Part shown: piece by piece, positions 5,918 to 6,357 of the stretch
Numbering within the stretch: the first letter of the stretch is position 1
How the letters are laid out: each line of letters begins with the position of its first letter
DNA from: Dehalococcoidia bacterium
Lineage (GTDB): Bacteria > Chloroflexota > Dehalococcoidia > GIF9 > AB-539-J10
Assembly: GCA_029859145.1 (NCBI GenBank)
Contig: JAOUDT010000073.1
Span: 1-6,357, forward strand
DNA length: 6,357 bases
Reading direction: 5' to 3'
The notes under the pieces: model-generated
Databases searched by the model: none
What the model was told of the DNA's origin: nothing
The model's input: the letters and a program-made list of their open reading frames with translations, nothing else
Translations under genes and position numbers: made by a program

Positions 5918-6357
5918 ATGAAGACAATGACTCGTTCGAAGACATACCGTTATGTGAAACGACTCAGCATGTTTCTCATTGCGGTAGCCTTGATTACCGC
6001 GATAGTAAGCTGTGATGGTGGTGCCGGCTGTGGTGGCCTTGCCGAGTGGTATCTCGGCACCTCAAGTAGTGAAGGCGGCCAGGTAATTGTCTCCGGTGGG
6101 CCGATCTTTGCCGATGGAACGGTGGTTACCATAGAGGCCGTGGCGGATGAGTGTTACGAGTTCGTTAGCTGGACCGGCGCCAACGTCAGCGATCCCTACT
6201 CTGCCATAACCAGTATCACCATGGATCAAGCTCAGAATGTGACCGCCAATTTTGCGCTACTGAGCTACGACCTTACAATAGACAGCACAGATGGTGGCCA
6301 GGTAACTGCTCCGGGTGAAGGCACCTCTGCCTATGACTGCGGCACGGTGGTTGGCCT
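5918..6357 (+). CDS. Lipoprotein with tandem InlB-B-like bacterial repeat domains, 3' partial
   Basis: A secreted, probably membrane-anchored surface protein whose C-terminus lies beyond the window; 146 codons are visible without a stop. GGAGGTGA at 5907-5914 is a near-ideal ribosome site for the ATG at 5918. The N-terminus is a lipoprotein signal: basic residues to Arg15 (RYVKR), a hydrophobic segment at 16-30, and lipobox IVSC with Cys32 as the likely lipidated residue. A first repeat unit of about 70 residues follows: GGQV at 53-56, DGTVVTIEA at 66-74, then a Phe/Trp core (FVSW at 82-85), SITMDQAQNVTANF at 99-112. A second begins with GGQV at 126-129. This pattern matches the bacterial repeat (InlB B-like) domains of cell-surface proteins, whose ligands vary. 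The function is unknown; binding or adhesion is only a family-based guess. No link to the mannosylglycerate genes is visible beyond divergent position. Confidence 0.82.
   Translation, partial: MKTMTRSKTYRYVKRLSMFLIAVALITAIVSCDGGAGCGGLAEWYLGTSSSEGGQVIVSGGPIFADGTVVTIEAVADECYEFVSWTGANVSDPYSAITSITMDQAQNVTANFALLSYDLTIDSTDGGQVTAPGEGTSAYDCGTVVG
6074..6357 (+). repeat. Tandem coding repeat within the lipoprotein gene, period 219 bases
   Basis: The repeat-domain units recur at DNA level. GGCCAGGTAA occurs at 6077-6086 and again at 6296-6305, exactly 219 bases (73 codons) later. ACGGTGGTT occurs in the first unit after GATGGA and again near 6344-6352 after TGCGGC. Only the start of the second unit is in the window, so the total number of copies is unknown. 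Confidence 0.5.

Noticed and set aside
1..6357. Mobile elements, CRISPR arrays, tRNA or rRNA genes, toxin-antitoxin or phage-defence modules
   Set aside because: No transposase, terminal repeats, regularly spaced direct repeats, cloverleaf or rRNA-like sequence was seen on either strand.

Overview
The window suggests a bacterium of moderate GC (about 50%) with closely packed genes, good Shine-Dalgarno sites and sigma70-like promoters. The protein types (a mannosylglycerate-forming gene pair, a mannose-1-phosphate guanylyltransferase-like enzyme of the VGGEATRLRPLT type, a single-chain CoA-transferase, and a repeat-domain lipoprotein) remind me of Chloroflexota, in particular uncultured Dehalococcoidia. 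That assignment is inference from remembered family resemblance. No rRNA or tRNA marker is present.

Layout. (1) 1-1394, plus: the 3' part of a fused alpha/beta CoA-transferase gene, whose start lies outside the window. A weak terminator-like hairpin follows it. (2) 1491-2051, minus: a MacroD-type macro-domain protein, probably an ADP-ribosyl/O-acetyl-ADP-ribose hydrolase. (3) 2052-2239: a divergent control region with candidate promoters in both directions and a 13-bp perfect palindrome. (4) 2240-3331, plus: a sugar-phosphate nucleotidyltransferase, most likely a GDP-mannose pyrophosphorylase, with a C-terminal left-handed beta-helix. (5) 3443-4630, minus: mannosyl-3-phosphoglycerate synthase (GT55), convergent with the previous gene. 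(6) 4758-5567, minus: mannosyl-3-phosphoglycerate phosphatase (HAD-IIB), upstream of the synthase in the same direction. (7) 5568-5917: a 350-bp divergent region with a near-consensus promoter and a roughly 200-nt leader containing several complementary segments. (8) 5918 to the window end, plus: the start of a lipoprotein with tandem extracellular repeat domains.

How they work together. Genes 4, 5 and 6 form a short pathway to the compatible solute mannosylglycerate: mannose-1-phosphate + GTP to GDP-mannose, then GDP-mannose + 3-phosphoglycerate to mannosyl-3-phosphoglycerate, then phosphate removal. Synthase and phosphatase are separate genes, phosphatase first, and the synthase has its own strong promoter. 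The CoA-transferase, macro-domain protein and lipoprotein have no evident functional tie to the pathway. No mobile element, CRISPR array, tRNA or rRNA was seen.
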